Shown: positions 1-8,428, counted from the first letter of the stretch. The stretch: DNA of 29,790 nt from Prevotella sp. (GCA_016283605.1 JAEENF010000097.1:1-29790), one strand, 5' to 3'. The notes: generated by a model not told the origin, from the letters alone. Program-made: numbers and translations.

Positions 1-554
1 AGCGCGGTGGTCGTAAAGGTTATGCTTTCTACAGCATCGTGATCGCTGACGCTCGTGCACCACGTGATGGTAGATTTACTGAGAAGATTGGTACTTACAA
101 TCCTAACACCAATCCTGCCACAGTAGACTTGAATTTCGAGCGTGCACTGTATTGGGTAGAGACAGGTGCTCAGCCCACAGACACAGTACGTAACATCCTC
201 AGCCGTGAGGGCGTTTACCTGATGAAGCACCTCCGTGGTGGTGTGAAGAAGGGCGCTTTCGACGAGGCTGCTGCACAGAAGAAGTTCGACGCCTGGAAGG
301 CTGACAAGCAGAACGGTCTGAACAAGATCGCTGAGGCTGAGGCTAAGGCAAAGAAGGATGCTGCTGCTAATGCACTGAAGGCAGAGAAGGCCGTTAACGA
401 GGCCATCGCCAAGAAGGTAGCTGACAAGAAGGCCGCTGAGGCTGCTGCCAAGGCCGAGGAAGAGGCTGCAAAGGCTGCTGAGGCCGCTGCTGCTGAGGCT
501 CCCGCAGAGGAGGCTGCTCCCGCTGCTGAGACAGAGGCTCCTGCTGAGGCTTAA
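1..554 (+). CDS. rpsP: 30S ribosomal protein S16, 5' end missing
   Basis: Small-subunit protein S16, which binds 16S rRNA early in 30S assembly. The window opens inside the gene. The reading frame begins at base 3 with residues RGGRKGYAFYSIVIADARAP, the conserved N-terminal strand of S16, so the true start lies a few codons upstream of the window and the GTG at 39 is an internal Val. The S16 core runs to about base 300 (ERALYWVETGAQPTDTVRNI, then HLRGGVKKGAFDE). About 80 residues follow that are almost only Ala, Glu and Lys. This tail is much longer than the roughly 80-residue E. coli protein, but such extensions are common for S16 in Bacteroidota. It is probably a charged helical or disordered extension of unknown role. 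The gene ends just before a strong terminator. Confidence 0.95.
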   Translation, partial: RGGRKGYAFYSIVIADARAPRDGRFTEKIGTYNPNTNPATVDLNFERALYWVETGAQPTDTVRNILSREGVYLMKHLRGGVKKGAFDEAAAQKKFDAWKADKQNGLNKIAEAEAKAKKDAAANALKAEKAVNEAIAKKVADKKAAEAAAKAEEEAAKAAEAAAAEAPAEEAAPAAETEAPAEA

Positions 555-581
555 TCGTAAGTCGTTCGGCTTTAAAAAGAT

Positions 582-616
582 AGTGGAAACCTATTACTGG
601 TTTCCACTTCTTTTTT
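582..616. terminator. Bidirectional intrinsic terminator between rpsP and a glycosyltransferase gene
   Basis: A perfect 10-bp stem (AGTGGAAACC at 582-591, GGTTTCCACT at 599-608) closes a 7-base loop and is followed by TCTTTTTT. On the other strand it is followed by ATCTTTTT. It therefore fits a terminator for both convergent transcripts. The T-run reaches the stop codon of the minus-strand gene. Confidence 0.9.
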
Positions 617-1706
617 ATCTCGTCCAGAAGTCCAAGTATTCTTGGGCAACCTTGATATAGTCATGATGCTTTTGCACATAGTCGATACTCTGCTTCTTCA
701 ATTGTGGAATACGCTCTGGATGGAGCACGAGTTCCTCTAGGGCTAGAAATACGCTTTCGTAGTTCGGTTCTACATTAATGATAGGACGCAACTCGGTTTC
801 GTGGATTATTTCGTAGTTTTCAGGTTCACCTCCTCCAATACAGATGATTCCCTTCGACATCGCCAATAAGGCATTCATGGATGGCGTATAACTGTACAGC
901 TGGTCAAGGATGGCGTCTGAACCTTCCATCATCTTCTGGTATTCGGCGAAAGGAACAGATTCTGCTTTGACCATTTCCATCTTTTCCGGATACTTCTGTT
1001 GTATGTCTTCTACGGCCTTTAACATGATGTCAGTCCCTTTGTAGGCAGACCGGTCTTTGTTGATGCCGATGAATAGCCTGACCTTCGAATCATAGTCCCC
1101 TTTCAAAGATGATGACTGGGGTAAGATGATAGGATATGGAATATAGGTTGTCTTGCTGGGAAATGCAGGATGATAACAGACCCAGTATTCATATAGTCCT
1201 GTGACAATGCCGTCGCAGTCTTCCGCAATCCATCTGTTCAGTTCTCCTTTTGGCGTGTCCAGCCAATCCTGTTGATACCGTATGGCTTCAGGGGCTTTGC
1301 GTAGTTGGTTTCCGAAGTTAAAGTCGCTGTATCTTAATGGTTTGTCTTTGGTGCAGGTGTTAACCCAGTACCAGTCCATGCCAAAGCCGCCTAAAAAGAC
1401 TTTGTGATTGTGTCGGCGGATCCACTTGTAGAACCAGAAGAGTTTCTCTGCTTTCAGTTCGAAGAACATGGGGTTGATAAGTTGCACCACATCATAGCCT
1501 TTCATCTTTGGCAGAAGGCTGTAGAGTTTTGTCAACAACAGGAGTCCTCCGATTTTCCCGTTTTGGCGACTGACGTCAATATCACGTGGATAGTTCTTCC
1601 AACCGTCTCCGTCAGAGATGATGGTAACCTCGTGGCCTAGTGCGCGTAAGCCTTTTGCCAAAGTCGCGTGTACATTACTATATTCACCTATCAGAAGTAT
1701 TTTCAT
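615..1706 (-). CDS. GT-B fold glycosyltransferase (group 1-like)
   Basis: Predicted cytoplasmic glycosyltransferase of 363 residues, probably adding a sugar to a surface polysaccharide. It opens with MKILLIGEYSNVHATLAKGL followed by GHEVTIIS, a GT-B N-terminal Rossmann pattern. In the second half, FIGINKDRSAYKG and the segment SDAILDQLYSYTPSMNALLA followed by GEPENYEII resemble the nucleotide-sugar site of GT4-like enzymes. The ATG at 1706 is chosen because it begins the conserved strand and overlaps the stop of the upstream gene as ATGA; the frame remains open further upstream, but that part lies in the neighbour. It is the last gene of a three-gene glycosyltransferase operon. Donor and acceptor cannot be told from sequence. 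Confidence 0.82.
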   Translation of the reverse strand: MKILLIGEYSNVHATLAKGLRALGHEVTIISDGDGWKNYPRDIDVSRQNGKIGGLLLLTKLYSLLPKMKGYDVVQLINPMFFELKAEKLFWFYKWIRRHNHKVFLGGFGMDWYWVNTCTKDKPLRYSDFNFGNQLRKAPEAIRYQQDWLDTPKGELNRWIAEDCDGIVTGLYEYWVCYHPAFPSKTTYIPYPIILPQSSSLKGDYDSKVRLFIGINKDRSAYKGTDIMLKAVEDIQQKYPEKMEMVKAESVPFAEYQKMMEGSDAILDQLYSYTPSMNALLAMSKGIICIGGGEPENYEIIHETELRPIINVEPNYESVFLALEELVLHPERIPQLKKQSIDYVQKHHDYIKVAQEYLDFWTR

Positions 1707-2662
1707 CGTTCTTTGTTCATGAGTGGGATAATACGCATAAGAACACTCAGGCCTGTAGAGCTGTTCGATAGCCGACGGAACCACGTGTATTTCGTGGTGT
1801 AGTTCTGATCGGGTAGGGGAAAGAGACCCCCTTGGCGAAGTTCCGCTATCTTCCGATTCAGGTAATGGCGTGAGTTGGTTTGCAGGATGACCTGATAGAG
1901 ATAATCCATCGTGAGTTGTGCCACACGGCGTTGCAAGGCTGTTCTGTCATCAACAGGGCGATGGTCTGCTACATCACGCAACTTGTTGATAACACCTTTC
2001 AAATCGTTGAGCTTCTTGATGCGGTGGCGGATATCGTTCTTGGTGATGATGGAGTTGTCGCGTTGTCGATAGTAATAGGCTTGTGCATTGGTTGCACATA
2101 CCGTTTCGGCACGCAACAACAATAGTGGGGTGAATTCTTCGTCTTCGTGGAAGATGCCTGCCGTAAAACGCAGCTCTCCGAGTATGGCGCGTTGGAACAG
2201 ATAGCCGCAGGCCGTGCCGTGCAGATTGTGATGACGCATATAGTGGCTTCCGCTTTGCAGGGGACTGTGCTGAAACGTGGAGGTCTGAGTCTTGGTCTTG
2301 GTGAAATCAAAGAGGACCATCTCTGGATGCAGTTCTCTCGCTATACCGATACAGGCATCATACCCGGTTTTTATCAGCTGATCATCGGCGTCTACAAATT
2401 GCAGATATTCGCCCGTCGCCATCTGGATGCCAGTGTTCCGGGCTTCACTGAGGCCCATGTTGCGTTGTCGGATATAGGTAATCTCATCGTCATATTTCGT
2501 CAGTTCGTTGACGCATCTGATTTTCGAGCCATCATCCACAACGATGATTTCTCTCTCATCTGCTTGGAGTGATAGGGCCAGAATGCTTTCAATACATTCG
2601 ATGAGCATCCCGACGGGAAGGTTATAGTAGGTCAGAATAAAACTGATTAATGGTTTCTCCAT
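1703..2662 (-). CDS. Family 2 glycosyltransferase
   Basis: A 319-residue GT-A enzyme of family 2. The N-terminal domain shows ISFILTYYN, then IIVVDDGS (residues ~38-46), GLSEARNTGI (~75-84) and FVDADD (~94-99). The last carries the DXD-like metal/nucleotide-sugar motif. The C-terminal half is Arg- and His-rich with no obvious membrane segment. It overlaps the upstream glycosyltransferase by 16 bases and the downstream one by 4, so the three are probably translated from one mRNA. The sugar specificity is unknown. The neighbouring flippase suggests assembly of a lipid-linked O-antigen or capsule unit, which is inference from context. Confidence 0.88.
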   Translation of the reverse strand: MEKPLISFILTYYNLPVGMLIECIESILALSLQADEREIIVVDDGSKIRCVNELTKYDDEITYIRQRNMGLSEARNTGIQMATGEYLQFVDADDQLIKTGYDACIGIARELHPEMVLFDFTKTKTQTSTFQHSPLQSGSHYMRHHNLHGTACGYLFQRAILGELRFTAGIFHEDEEFTPLLLLRAETVCATNAQAYYYRQRDNSIITKNDIRHRIKKLNDLKGVINKLRDVADHRPVDDRTALQRRVAQLTMDYLYQVILQTNSRHYLNRKIAELRQGGLFPLPDQNYTTKYTWFRRLSNSSTGLSVLMRIIPLMNKER

Positions 2663-3567
2663 ACACGATGAATGATTTTATTTGTATAACATAAACTATT
2701 GATACCTAGTAAATTCAATAGTATTGCCTTAAGTTTTAGAACGCCATTAGTGTTCTTGGGGTTGATGTGACGGTAAGGCAGTATGGGCATCTTGCCCGTC
2801 AGTTCATAGACATCCATCTGGATGTTCAGCACATGGAGATAATACAACTGAAAATCAGCATCCCGACGCCGGGTGCTTGCGATCATCTCCACGTGGGGTT
2901 TCAATAGCATATTCAGCGCCTCTCCGTCAGCAGTGGAGGTGATTCCGTTATTGTTGGCGCAATAATAATAAAGGCCTTTAGAGGTAGAACTGACTACGTG
3001 GGCTTTCTCCAACAGTAGGGGTAGGGTGTTCGCATCTTCGAAAACCATCCCAAGTGGGAATCTGATCTCTTGGAATAGTCCTCTGCGGAAGATCTTGTTA
3101 CAGGCGTATGTATGCTGGTAGGCCTGCCCGTGATACCAGTAGTCATCCATATCATGATACGTCATCTCGTCGAAGCTGAGTAGATGCTGCCTATCCGATC
3201 CATAGAAGACAAACACTGGGTATTCCAGAATATCAATATCCGGGTTGTTCTCCAGGACTTCCAATAATGGCTGATAGGTTTCAGGACCGATGTAATCGTC
3301 AGAATCCACGAAAGTGATATAGTTGCCTTGAGCGACGTCTATGCCCGAATTTCGGGCAGCGCTCAGTCCGCCGTTCTTCTGATGGATCACCCGGATATGT
3401 GGATCTCTTTGGACCCATTCGTCGCACATCCGTGGACAGTTGTCTGGTGATCCGTCGTCAACGAGTATCACTTCAAAATCGTCAATAGCCTGTCCCAACA
3501 CACTCTCGATACATCTGTCGAGAGTGGCTTCTACGCGATAGACCGGAATGATGATACTGAGTTTCAT
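2647..3567 (-). CDS. Family 2 glycosyltransferase, first gene of the operon
   Basis: A 306-residue GT-A family 2 enzyme. The start reads MKLSIIIPVYRVEATLDRCI, followed by VILVDDGSPDNCP, GGLSAARNSGID and FVDSDD (the DXD-type motif), all in the usual order within the first 105 residues. The ATG at 3567 is preferred to the in-frame GTG at 3573 because that GTG lies inside a good -7 promoter box (TAACTTTG, 3573-3580). With the ATG only five bases separate box and start. The gene heads a three-gene glycosyltransferase operon and diverges from a polysaccharide flippase. Acceptor and donor sugars are not predictable. Confidence 0.88.
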   Translation of the reverse strand: MKLSIIIPVYRVEATLDRCIESVLGQAIDDFEVILVDDGSPDNCPRMCDEWVQRDPHIRVIHQKNGGLSAARNSGIDVAQGNYITFVDSDDYIGPETYQPLLEVLENNPDIDILEYPVFVFYGSDRQHLLSFDEMTYHDMDDYWYHGQAYQHTYACNKIFRRGLFQEIRFPLGMVFEDANTLPLLLEKAHVVSSTSKGLYYYCANNNGITSTADGEALNMLLKPHVEMIASTRRRDADFQLYYLHVLNIQMDVYELTGKMPILPYRHINPKNTNGVLKLKAILLNLLGINSLCYTNKIIHRVWRNH

Positions 3568-3572
3568 GGGCA

Positions 3573-3580
3573 CAAAGTTA
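3573..3580 (-). promoter_or_regulatory. -7 box of the glycosyltransferase operon
   Basis: On the minus strand this reads TAACTTTG, matching TAnnTTTG. The expected -33 site (about 3601-3604) reads ATTT, a weak match. Only five bases lie between the box and the ATG at 3567. The region is shared with the divergent flippase promoter. Confidence 0.6.
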
Positions 3581-3588
3581 CAAAATTA

Positions 3589-3620
3589 TTTGTATATTTG
3601 AAATATTTTCCCTACTTTTG
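3589..3620 (+). promoter_or_regulatory. Promoter of the flippase gene
   Basis: TTTG at 3589-3592 and TACTTTTG at 3613-3620 are separated by 20 bases, a full match to the Bacteroidota -33/-7 consensus. The box ends 19 bases before the ATG at 3640. Confidence 0.8.
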
Positions 3621-3639
3621 CGTTTGATTTTATGGAAAT

Positions 3640-5115
3640 ATGAACCAAGAGCACGACGAAAGCTATAGCCACGTATTGAAATACACGGGTGTCTTCGGGG
3701 GTGTGCAAGGCTTAAATGTGTTGATAGGCCTTGTGCGCAATAAGATCGTTGCGGTCTTGTTAGGCCCTGGGGGTATGGGATTGGTATCACTGTTCACCAC
3801 GACCATCAGCTTTATCTCACAGGCCACTCATCTGGGCATCTCCTTTAGTGCTGTTCGTCATATCTCCGAACTCTACGATCACGGTGATGAGGCACAGACG
3901 GCTCATTTTGTGAAGGTGGTGCGTGGTTGGAGTCTGTTGACGGCTCTCATAGGCATGTTGGTTTGTATTGTCATCGGACCATTCCTGAGCAACACGACCT
4001 TCTCTTGGGGTGACCATAGTCTGCACTTCATCCTTTTGGCGCCTGCTGTTGGTATGATTGCCATTACCGGTGGTGAGACGGCCATTCTGAAAGGACAGCG
4101 TCGTCTTGGTGCCTTGGCCTTGGTACAGATCATAGCGGCACTGGCTTCATTGGTGATATCCATACCGGTCTATTATTTCTTCTGGCAGGCGGGTATCGTA
4201 CCGGTGATCGTGTTGATGGCGTTTGTCACGATGTGTGCTACACTCTATTATTCCCTGCGACTCTATCCGTTGCACCTGAGTGGTGCCCGGGGCATCTTGG
4301 GCGAAGGGATGGAGATGGTACGTCTCGGTGTGGCTTTCACGGTGGCCGGTATTGTGGGGAGTGCTGCAGAGATGGTTATTCGCTCCTATTTGAACGTGGT
4401 GGGCGATCTTGACGTGTTAGGTTTGTACAATGCAGGCTATATGTTGACGATCACTTATGCGGGCATGGTGTTCTCGGCAATGGAGACCGACTATTTCCCA
4501 CGCCTTTCTGCGGTGAATCGCGATGTTGTGGCCACAAACTATACTGTGAATCGTCAGATGGAGGTGTCGCTGTTGATTATCTCTCCGATGCTGACGGCGC
4601 TGATCGTGTTTCTCCCTGTATTGATTCCGTTGATGTTCAGCAATGAGTTCATGCCGGTGATTGCTATGGCACAGGTGTCTGCCTTGGCGATGTTCTTCAA
4701 GGTGCTGACATTACCGGTGGCTTATATTACCTTGGCACGTGGTAAATCACTGGTCTACCTTTTCCTGGAGACGTCTTACTTTGTCGTGTTTGTCCTGTTG
4801 ATCATCTACGGCTACGAGCATTGGGGACTGATAGGTACGGGTATTGCCATTACGGTAGCCCATGTCTTCGACTATCTCATGATCAATGGTGTGGCCCATT
4901 GGCTGTACGGCTATAAAATGTCATCGGCCGTTATAAGGTATGGTGCCATTCATATCCTGATAGGACTACTGGCATACTTTACCACTATAACGGTCGATGG
5001 TTATGCTTACTGGGTTTTTGGCATCGGCCTTTCCCTGGTCAGCCTGATGTTCTCGCTTCTCATCCTCCGACAGAAGACTCACCTCTGGGAGAGATTGAAG
5101 CAGAAGTTCTTCTAG
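3640..5115 (+). CDS. Wzx-type polysaccharide flippase (O-antigen translocase family)
   Basis: A 491-residue integral inner-membrane protein expected to flip undecaprenyl-linked oligosaccharide units to the periplasm. The sequence is hydrophobic almost throughout, with about 12-14 likely membrane helices. The N-terminus (YTGVFGGVQGLNVLIGLVRN, then KIVAVLLGPGGMGLVSLF) is typical of the O-antigen translocase/MVF-like group. Length fits the family. It diverges from the glycosyltransferase operon, which would build the substrate, and no polymerase or ligase is visible nearby. Its TAG stop overlaps the TAG stop of the convergent porin gene through the palindrome CTAG. Confidence 0.88.
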   Translation: MNQEHDESYSHVLKYTGVFGGVQGLNVLIGLVRNKIVAVLLGPGGMGLVSLFTTTISFISQATHLGISFSAVRHISELYDHGDEAQTAHFVKVVRGWSLLTALIGMLVCIVIGPFLSNTTFSWGDHSLHFILLAPAVGMIAITGGETAILKGQRRLGALALVQIIAALASLVISIPVYYFFWQAGIVPVIVLMAFVTMCATLYYSLRLYPLHLSGARGILGEGMEMVRLGVAFTVAGIVGSAAEMVIRSYLNVVGDLDVLGLYNAGYMLTITYAGMVFSAMETDYFPRLSAVNRDVVATNYTVNRQMEVSLLIISPMLTALIVFLPVLIPLMFSNEFMPVIAMAQVSALAMFFKVLTLPVAYITLARGKSLVYLFLETSYFVVFVLLIIYGYEHWGLIGTGIAITVAHVFDYLMINGVAHWLYGYKMSSAVIRYGAIHILIGLLAYFTTITVDGYAYWVFGIGLSLVSLMFSLLILRQKTHLWERLKQKFF

Positions 5116-6218
5116 AACCGGAAGTCGAGTTCCACGTCAACGAAGTTGTAATCGTGCTTGGCCAGTGTACGGTCGTTCACACGGGCATACTCGAAGTTCA
5201 GTTGCAGACTCTTCGTGAAGAAATAGTTGAAACCCACCTCGTACATCGTCTTGGCACGTCCCCACTCCTTATTGTCGCGATAACACTGATAACGCGCTTT
5301 GGCGTGCAGCTTGCTCTTGGTGATAGGCACGATACCGAAGGCATACCAACCGTCGGCCTTGTCGCCGAGGGCGACATTGGCGCCGTAACCCTGTGAGTGC
5401 AGATACTCTGCGCGGAAGGTGTACTCGTCTTTGTCGTACTCAGCAGAGAGACAGTAACGGTTCTTGTCGCCGACACCGTCACGTGAACCTGTCCAGCCGA
5501 AGGCACCGATACGTACACCCTGGATGGGCATCACCCAAAGACCACCGATGATATCCTTCTTGTTGTCCTTATCTTTCTGATTGATACCCTCACCATTATA
5601 GACGCCTACCTGATAGTGCAGCAGCTTACGGCCATTGGCGTTGGGCAGAACATCACCGGAGATCTGCAGACCGATATCACGGCCGCCCGAGGACTTTTCA
5701 CCCGTACGGTCACCGAAGCCTGAGAGGGCATTGATCACGTTGGCATACGCATACCAGCCTTGCGTGATGGGGTGGGTGGGATTTTCAAAGGTGAAGGCAC
5801 GCTTGAACTGTCCTGCACGAATCTTGAACTCTGGATACTTACGCCATTCAGCATAGAGGTCCACCAACTGAACCGTTGGCTCACCGGGACCCTTTACGTT
5901 GGTACCCTGGATCTGTGCGCGCCAGTCGAAGTCACCAATCTTACCGTCGAGAATGAAACGGGCCAGACGCAGGTTGAAGGTGTTCGAGTGGTTACCTTCG
6001 GGATCCTGTCCCTGATACTGTAGCATACCGTAGCCGCTGAACTTGATGTTCTTTACCCAGGCGGGCAGTTCAACGGTTGTTTTCTCCGTTGTAGCCTGCA
6101 CTTCTTCTACTTCAGCAGTTGCTGTTTCTACGTCTGTTACTTCTGAGATTGTCTCTGCATAGGCGGTACTTACCAATCCGGTCAGCAACAGCGCCAGCCA
6201 TGTTGTTCTTTTTGCCAT
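5112..6218 (-). CDS. OprP/OprO-type outer-membrane porin
   Basis: A 368-residue outer-membrane beta-barrel of the phosphate-selective porin O/P family. From the ATG at 6218 there is a clear signal peptide (MAKRTTWLALLLTGLVSTAYA, cleavage before ET). A Glu/Thr-rich linker of about 45 residues follows, then the barrel with FSGYGMLQYQG, FNLRLARF and QFKRAFTFENP, segments characteristic of this family. The chain ends in LDFRF with the terminal aromatic residue used for outer-membrane insertion. The reading frame extends upstream of 6218, but that stretch lacks a signal peptide and contains the promoter. The solute is not predictable; many Bacteroidota members are annotated as phosphate porins without proof. 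Confidence 0.88.
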   Translation of the reverse strand: MAKRTTWLALLLTGLVSTAYAETISEVTDVETATAEVEEVQATTEKTTVELPAWVKNIKFSGYGMLQYQGQDPEGNHSNTFNLRLARFILDGKIGDFDWRAQIQGTNVKGPGEPTVQLVDLYAEWRKYPEFKIRAGQFKRAFTFENPTHPITQGWYAYANVINALSGFGDRTGEKSSGGRDIGLQISGDVLPNANGRKLLHYQVGVYNGEGINQKDKDNKKDIIGGLWVMPIQGVRIGAFGWTGSRDGVGDKNRYCLSAEYDKDEYTFRAEYLHSQGYGANVALGDKADGWYAFGIVPITKSKLHAKARYQCYRDNKEWGRAKTMYEVGFNYFFTKSLQLNFEYARVNDRTLAKHDYNFVDVELDFRF

Positions 6219-6246
6219 AGTTGTAATTGTTTTGATTATATTGGGG

Positions 6247-6278
6247 CAAAGATAAGAAAAAAAAATGAAACATCCAAA
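6247..6278 (-). promoter_or_regulatory. Promoter of the OprP-type porin gene
   Basis: On the minus strand TTTG (6278-6275) and TATCTTTG (6254-6247) are 20 bases apart, a perfect consensus match. A leader of about 25 bases would precede the ATG at 6218. Confidence 0.85.
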
Positions 6279-6304
6279 TCTGAGAGCAGAAAAATGAAAA
6301 AAGA

Positions 6305-6336
6305 TTTGGCAGAAAAGATTAAAATGCGTATTTTTG
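6305..6336 (+). promoter_or_regulatory. Promoter of the DUF2027 gene
   Basis: TTTG at 6305-6308 and TATTTTTG at 6329-6336 have a 20-base spacer. The ATG at 6345 follows only eight bases later, leaving almost no leader. This site also rules out the in-frame ATG at 6294 as the start. Confidence 0.85.
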
Positions 6337-6344
6337 CATGCATT

Positions 6345-7043
6345 ATGAAGATAGGAGATCAAGTCAGATTCCTGAGTGAAGTCGGCGGCGGAAGGGTTGC
6401 CGGATTCCAGGGGAAGAACATCGTTCTCGTTGAGGATGAGGACGGTTTTGAGGTGCCCATGCGTATCACGGAGGTTGTGGTTATCGGTGAAGAGGATTAC
6501 GACACGCGACATGTTGTGGAAGTCAAGGTGAATTCGGCCAAGGCTGTTTCCCAAGAGGAAGAGGAGGAGTCAGAGCCGGCAGATAAGCCCATCACGTTTA
6601 AGGCAAAGCCCGAGGAACGTGCTGGCGGCAATAAGCTGAGCGCCTATCTGGCCTTTGTGCCGATGGATGTGAAGGAATTGTCGCAGACCCGTTTTGAGTC
6701 GTACATCGTCAACGACTCCAACTATTACATGCGTTATGTCTATATGGTGGCCGAAGGTACTGCCTGGACGGTCCGTGCAACGGGTGAAATCGAACCCAAC
6801 ACGAAGGAGTACATCGAGGAATTCGGAAGAGAGGACCTGAATACACTCGAACATTGTTGTATTCAGATCCTCTCATATAAGCGTGACAAGCATTTCCTGC
6901 TGAAGCCTACGGTGAATGCTGATGTCAGGATCGACCCGGTGAAGTTCTATAAACTGCACACCTTCCGTGAAAACGATTTCTTCGAGCAGCCTGCGCTGAT
7001 CTATACGCTGGTAGAGAATGATGTGCAGAAGGTGAAGCTATAA
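6345..7043 (+). CDS. DUF2027 domain protein without an apparent Smr domain
   Basis: A 232-residue soluble protein of unknown function. The N-terminus (MKIGDQVRFLSEVGGGRVAG, then FEVPMRITEVVVI) is the SH3-like start of the DUF2027 family. An acidic linker follows (EEEEESEPADKP, residues ~66-77), then a second domain from NKLSAYLAFVPMDVKEL onward with beta-rich sequence ending at VQKVKL. As I recall, relatives in Bacteroides continue into a C-terminal Smr (MutS2-like) domain; here the frame stops before any such segment. The start at 6345 fits both the conserved sequence and the promoter at 6305-6336. The gene converges on thrC with a single base between the stop codons. Role unknown; an Smr link would have hinted at nucleic-acid binding. 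Confidence 0.75.
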   Translation: MKIGDQVRFLSEVGGGRVAGFQGKNIVLVEDEDGFEVPMRITEVVVIGEEDYDTRHVVEVKVNSAKAVSQEEEEESEPADKPITFKAKPEERAGGNKLSAYLAFVPMDVKELSQTRFESYIVNDSNYYMRYVYMVAEGTAWTVRATGEIEPNTKEYIEEFGREDLNTLEHCCIQILSYKRDKHFLLKPTVNADVRIDPVKFYKLHTFRENDFFEQPALIYTLVENDVQKVKL

Positions 7044-7044
7044 G

Positions 7045-8388
7045 TTATTGCTTCATCAGGTAGGCTTTGAAGTCTGCAAAGTCTTTCGTCATCTCTACGC
7101 TCTGCTTCTCGCCCCTCATGAAGGCGGCGAGACGCTCAGGAATCTCTACATCGGTACCCAGGATGTCATCCACCTTTTCCTTGAACTTCGCCGGATGGGC
7201 AGTCTCACAGAAGACACCGATCTCACCGGGTTGCAGACCGTCGACGAGGGCCTGATAACCGCATGCGCCATGAGGATCGAGGATATATCCCGTCTCGGCA
7301 TAGCACTGGCGCATCGTCTCCTTGATCTGTTCGTTGCTGTAGGTTGCGCCGCTGATGAGGTTGGTGATCCGGTGATGCGTGGCCTCGTCGGTCAATTTGT
7401 TATTCTGGCTGTAGAGGTTGATGATGCGTGCAAAGTTTGAGGGGTCACCTACATCCATCGCATTGGCCAGCGTCTGTACCGAGGCCTTAGGCTCGTACTT
7501 GCCAGTCTGCAGATACTTGAAGAAAATGTCGTTGGCATTGTTGGCGGCAATGAAACGCTTGATGGGCAGTCCCATCTCGTGGCCGAACAGTGCAGAACAG
7601 ATGTTACCGAAGTTGCCTGAAGGTACACACATGACCAGATTCCCAGCCTTGCCAAGAGCTTTCATTCTTGCGAATGCATTGAAATAATAGAAGGCCTGCG
7701 GCAGGAAACGGGCCACATTGATCGAGTTGGCTGAAGTCAACATCATGTGCTGATTCAGTTCTTCGTCCATAAAGGCCGACTTCACCAGTGTCTGACAGTC
7801 GTCGAAGACACCGTCCACCTCGATGGCGGTGATGTTCTTGCCGAGGGTTGTGAATTGGCACTCTTGGATGGGACTCACCTTGCCCTTCGGATAGAGCACA
7901 TACACGTGGATACCCTCCACGCCGAGGAAACCGTTGGCCACAGCCGAGCCGGTATCGCCGCTGGTCGCCACGAGGACGTTCACATCTCCTGTCTCCTGAC
8001 TCCTGCCTCCTGCCTCCTGTCGAATGAAGTATTGCAGCAGGCGCGCCATGAACCTGGCGCCCACATCCTTAAAGGCGAGGGTGGGACCGTGGAAGAGTTC
8101 CAAGGCATAGATATTCTCCTTGACCTGCTTCACCGGACAGTCGAACGACAGCGTGTCGTAGACGATATCCTGCAGCGCGTCGAGGTCTACATCTTCTCCG
8201 AAGAAGGCACTCGCCACGTTGTAGGCAATCTGTTGGAAGTTCATCTCCTGGATGTTGTCGAAGAACACCTTCGGCAGTAGTTTGATGGCCTCAGGCATAT
8301 ACAGGCCGCGGTCTTCTGCGAGACCTTTCACAACGGCCTTTTGTAAATCGGCGATAGGCGCCTTCCCATTGGTGCTATAGTATTTCAT
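7045..8388 (-). CDS. thrC: Threonine synthase
   Basis: PLP enzyme (fold type II) converting O-phosphohomoserine to threonine in the cytoplasm, 447 residues. MKYYSTNGKAPIADLQKAVV at the start, HGPTLAFKDVGARFMARLL with the PLP-binding Lys at residue 107, and VLVATSGDTGSAVANGFLG are diagnostic. Family members are usually around 430 residues. The excess is partly explained by an insertion at residues ~123-135 (QEAGGRSQETGD) encoded by five 7-base repeats at 7986-8020, between the PLP-lysine helix and the ATSGDTGSA loop. It is the last gene of the thrA-apgM-thrC operon. The 34-base spacer before it is made of a second 7-base repeat array. Confidence 0.96.
   Translation of the reverse strand: MKYYSTNGKAPIADLQKAVVKGLAEDRGLYMPEAIKLLPKVFFDNIQEMNFQQIAYNVASAFFGEDVDLDALQDIVYDTLSFDCPVKQVKENIYALELFHGPTLAFKDVGARFMARLLQYFIRQEAGGRSQETGDVNVLVATSGDTGSAVANGFLGVEGIHVYVLYPKGKVSPIQECQFTTLGKNITAIEVDGVFDDCQTLVKSAFMDEELNQHMMLTSANSINVARFLPQAFYYFNAFARMKALGKAGNLVMCVPSGNFGNICSALFGHEMGLPIKRFIAANNANDIFFKYLQTGKYEPKASVQTLANAMDVGDPSNFARIINLYSQNNKLTDEATHHRITNLISGATYSNEQIKETMRQCYAETGYILDPHGACGYQALVDGLQPGEIGVFCETAHPAKFKEKVDDILGTDVEIPERLAAFMRGEKQSVEMTKDFADFKAYLMKQ
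7986..8020 (-). repeat. Heptanucleotide array inside thrC (5 x 7 bases)
   Basis: Five tandem units on the plus strand: CTCCTGT, CTCCTGA, CTCCTGC, CTCCTGC, CTCCTGT. Six of seven positions are fixed and the last varies. On the coding strand the unit is nCAGGAG and gives residues ~123-135 of ThrC. The array is 35 bases long, like four others in the window. Confidence 0.95.
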
Positions 8389-8393
8389 AACAA

Positions 8394-8428
8394 TTCACTA
8401 TTCACTAATCACTATTCACTTTTCACTT
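8394..8428 (-). repeat. Heptanucleotide array in the apgM-thrC spacer (5 x 7 bases)
   Basis: Five plus-strand units: TTCACTA, TTCACTA, ATCACTA, TTCACTT, TTCACTT. It fills the spacer between apgM and thrC and supplies the TGA stop (8425-8423) and the last Lys codon of apgM. Because of it no purine-rich ribosome-binding site is visible before thrC. Confidence 0.95.

Noticed and set aside
615..5115. Mobile or recently acquired polysaccharide island
   Set aside because: No transposase, integrase, repeats or tRNA border it; it is bounded by a normal terminator and a shared stop codon, so transfer cannot be supported from this window.
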